In this document: positions 61,986 to 64,000 of the stretch, piece by piece
Layout: each line of letters starts with the position of its first letter
Numbering within the stretch: the first letter of the stretch is position 1
NCBI GenBank assembly: GCA_036554285.1
Contig: DATBNO010000109.1
Span: 8,001 to 72,000, forward strand
Source of the DNA: JADGGM01 sp025449955
Lineage (GTDB): Bacteria > Gemmatimonadota > Gemmatimonadetes > Gemmatimonadales > Gemmatimonadaceae
Direction of reading: 5' to 3'
Length of the DNA: 64,000 nucleotides
Program-made: the position numbers and the translations under genes
The notes under the pieces: model-generated
Database searches by the model: none
Seen by the model: the letters and a program-made list of their open reading frames with translations, nothing else
Told to the model about the DNA's origin: nothing

Positions 61986-62551
61986 GGACGGAGCTCCCGG
62001 TTGAGCCATGCGCGGGCCAGCGCCCAATCGCGCTTCACGGTGGCCGGCGACAGATCGAGCGCGACGGCCGTGTCCTCGATGCTCATGCCGCCGAAGAACC
62101 GGCACTCGACCACCCGCGCCTGGCGCGCATCGATTGCGCCTAACCGACCGAGCGCCTCGTCGAGGGCGAGGAGCTCATCCGAGCGGGCGTCATCGACCAC
62201 CGGCACGTCGTCGATCGAGACCGTCGCCCGTCCGCCGCCGCGCTTGATCGCCTTGCGCCGCACCGCGCTGTCGATGAGCACGTGCCGCATCGCTTGGGCG
62301 GCCACCGCGAGCACGTGCGCGCGGTCGGCGATGGTCAGGTGCTCGGTGCCGACCAGCCGCAGATACGCCTCGTGCACGAGCCCCGTCGTCTCGAGCGTGT
62401 GTCCGGTCTGCTCGGCGCGCAGGCGATGGTGCGCGATGCGCCGCAGCTCATCGTACAGGAGCGGCACGAGCGAATCCACCGTCGCCCGACCGCGGGCTCC
62501 CGCCCTGGAGGCTTGGGCGGCGACACTCTTCAGTTCGCGCGTCTCGGGCAT
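61982..62551 (-). CDS. ECF-type sigma-70 factor (TIGR02999-like)
   Basis: A 189-residue sigma factor from ATG 62551 (a frame to 62665 adds a low-complexity leader). Region 2 is LVPLLYDELRRIAHHRLRAEQ..LVHEAYLRLVG, with HVLAVAAQAMRHVLIDSAVRRKAIKRGGG typical of the TIGR02999 group of Acidobacteria/Planctomycetes-type sigma factors. Region 4 is QARVVECRFFGGMSIEDTAVALDLSPATVKRDWALARAWL, the -35 binding helix-turn-helix. There is no anti-sigma gene beside it. Instead a kinase gene overlaps its stop (GTGA), a common arrangement for this group. Confidence 0.92.
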   Translation of the reverse strand: MPETRELKSVAAQASRAGARGRATVDSLVPLLYDELRRIAHHRLRAEQTGHTLETTGLVHEAYLRLVGTEHLTIADRAHVLAVAAQAMRHVLIDSAVRRKAIKRGGGRATVSIDDVPVVDDARSDELLALDEALGRLGAIDARQARVVECRFFGGMSIEDTAVALDLSPATVKRDWALARAWLNRELRP

Positions 62552-62718
62552 TGCCACTCCATCGCGGCGGCGCGTCACGCGACCAACCGCTGAGTCGAAC
62601 TCAACAGACGTGGAAAGGTACGCCGCCCGGTACACCGCGCAACCGCGTCGGGCTGGTCTCCTCATGACTACAAATGTCGGAATGAGCCGGTTTGTCCCGA
62701 TTACTCGCTAGAGGAGCA

Positions 62719-62745
62719 TGACCCGTCGCGGAGATTCGTTATGAC
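62719..62745 (+). CDS. Eight-codon leader ORF overlapping the FAD-oxidase start
   Basis: MTRRGDSL, preceded by the strong Shine-Dalgarno AGAGGAG (62711-62717), ends with TGA at 62743-62745, which overlaps the ATG of the oxidase (ATGA). The oxidase itself has only a weak GGAG nearby. A translationally coupled leader peptide is plausible; coincidence is possible. Confidence 0.4.
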
Positions 62746-64000
62746 CAGCACCCTGACACCGGCACGGCCGGCGGTTTCGAGCGTAGACCCGGCTGCCGTC
62801 AGCGCCTTGGCCGCGGGACTGCGCGGCCACGTTTTCACGCCCGGCACACCGGGCTACGACCAGGCGCGCACCATCTGGAACGCCATGATCGACAAGCGGC
62901 CGGCGGTGATCGCCCGATGCGCGAGTTCGGCCGACGTGCAGCACGCCGTCCGATTCGCACGCGACCAGGGGCTCGAGATCGCGGTCAAGGGCGGCGGGCA
63001 CAACATCGCCGGCAGCGCGCTCGTGGACGGCGGACTCGTGCTCGACCTCTCGGGCATGAAGTCGGTGCGCGTGGATCCCGCGCGCCGGACGGCGGTGGTC
63101 GAGCCGGGGGTTACGTTAGGCGAATTCGACCACGACGTGCAGGCGTTCGGCCTGGCGACGCCGGTCGGCATCAACTCGACCACCGGCATCGCCGGCCTGA
63201 CGTTAGGCGGAGGGTTCGGCTGGCTCTCGCGCACGTATGGCATGACGGTCGACAACCTTCGCTCGGCCGACGTGGTCACCGTGTCCGGCGACTTCGTGCG
63301 CGCGAGCGAGCGCGAGAACGCCGATCTGTTCTGGGGCCTGCGCGGCGGCGGCGGCAACTTCGGCATCGTGACGGCGTTCGAGCTGGGACTGCACCCCGTG
63401 GGTCCGCAGGTCATGGCGGGACTCATCGTGCATCCGTTCGCCGACGCCAACGCGCTGCTCCGGCGGTATCGCGAGGTGTCGCTCGCCGCGCCCAAGGAGC
63501 TGTCGGCGTGGGTGGTGATGCGTAAGGCGCCGCCCCTGCCCTTCCTGCCGGCCGACGTGCACGGCACGGAAGTGGTGGTGATCGCGGTGCTGTACTCGGG
63601 CGACATGCAGGCCGGCGAGCGCGCGATCGCACCGTTGCGCGCGATCGGGAAGCCGATCGCCGACGTGGTATCGCCGCACCCGTACGCCGGCTTCCAGGCG
63701 GCGTTCGATCCGCTGCTCGCGCCGGGCGCGCGGAACTACTGGAAGACGCACGACTTCGCTCCGTTAGGCGACGACGCGCTGGACATTGCGATCGACGCGG
63801 CGCGACGGCTGCCGGGCCCGCAGTGCGAGGTGTTTCTGGCGCAGATGGGCGGCGCGGTTCGCGACACGCCGGAAGACGCGACGGCCTACAGCGGACGGAA
63901 CGCCGACTGGATCGCCAACGTCCATGCGCGCTGGACCGACCCGGCCGACGATGAGCCATGCATCGGGTGGGCCCGGCGGCTGTTCAAGGATCTCACCCCG
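62742..64000 (+). CDS. FAD-linked oxidase (berberine-bridge/6-HDNO type), truncated by window edge
   Basis: The first ~419 residues run off the right edge. The FAD-binding type 4 (PCMH) domain covers ~55-225: KGGGHNIAGSALVDGGLVLDLSGM contains the His that usually forms the 8-alpha-histidyl FAD bond, and TTGIAGLTLGGGFGWLSRTYGMTVDNL follows. The second (Cys) attachment of bicovalent enzymes is absent. ADLFWGLRGGGGNFGIVTAFEL is the substrate-domain junction. There is no signal peptide. The enzyme oxidises alcohols, amines or sugars with oxygen. Three motif copies encode Leu-Gly. Confidence 0.92.

Overview
This is a GC-rich, gene-dense chromosomal segment (about 57 protein genes, no gene-free gap above 300 bases) from a double-membraned bacterium. 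LptF/LptG, MlaE/MlaD, type IV pilus genes and a TonB-receptor remnant indicate an outer membrane. Three ADOP-type giant permeases with PadR partners, a kinase-cyclase-ATPase-TPR regulator next to a sigma factor, and DUF2911, Uma2, DUF2277 and DUF4242 genes are typical of Gemmatimonadota or Acidobacteriota. I favour Gemmatimonadota, but this is inference. I saw no rRNA, tRNA, CRISPR array or insertion sequence.

Layout. 0-4.9 kb: a truncated secreted aminopeptidase P, a GNAT acetyltransferase, a POT peptide transporter, a secreted unknown, DUF2277 and a secreted MsrB. 4.9-17.4 kb: three ADOP permeases and three PadR repressors, interleaved with DUF2911, a lipoprotein-type amidase and Uma2. 17.4-24.1 kb: DinB, then a minus-strand DNA-uptake/pilus block (M28 peptidase, comEA, pilB, pilT, pilC). 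24.2-28.8 kb: envelope lipid transport (lptF, lptG, mlaE, mlaD). 28.9-33 kb: FMN reductase and two APC permeases around a broken TonB-receptor tail. 33.1-37.4 kb: heme O/A synthesis (ctaA, ctaB), with a small CoxII-like membrane protein ahead and an ABC exporter behind. 37.4-41.4 kb: M24 peptidase, APC permease, lipoprotein and a V4R-like protein. 41.6-43.1 kb: an orphan zinc anti-sigma factor, DUF92 and a lipoprotein. 43.15-48.8 kb: a tight, uncharacterised biosynthetic operon (B12-radical SAM, FAD oxidoreductase, flavin reductase, methyltransferase, SRPBCC cyclase, FabF-type ketosynthase). 48.8-55.5 kb: a minus-strand tetrapyrrole unit (cobA-hemD fusion, hemC, hemB) continuing into an aldo/keto reductase, pyrophosphatase and DHH phosphoesterase. 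55.7-64 kb: an NDH-2-like flavoprotein, DUF4242, the sigma factor plus giant kinase pair, and a truncated covalent-FAD oxidase.

Most striking signal: the octamer GCCTAACG (reverse CGTTAGGC) occurs about 69 times by eye, on both strands, mostly inside genes. Base composition alone predicts roughly two. Many copies extend to GCCTAACG(C/G)AACG, and several supply stop codons, twice for two convergent genes at once. The density (about one per kb) and the presence of comEA and pilus genes make a DNA-uptake-sequence-like role an attractive but unproven idea. The 43-49 kb operon is the second candidate for an undescribed system.
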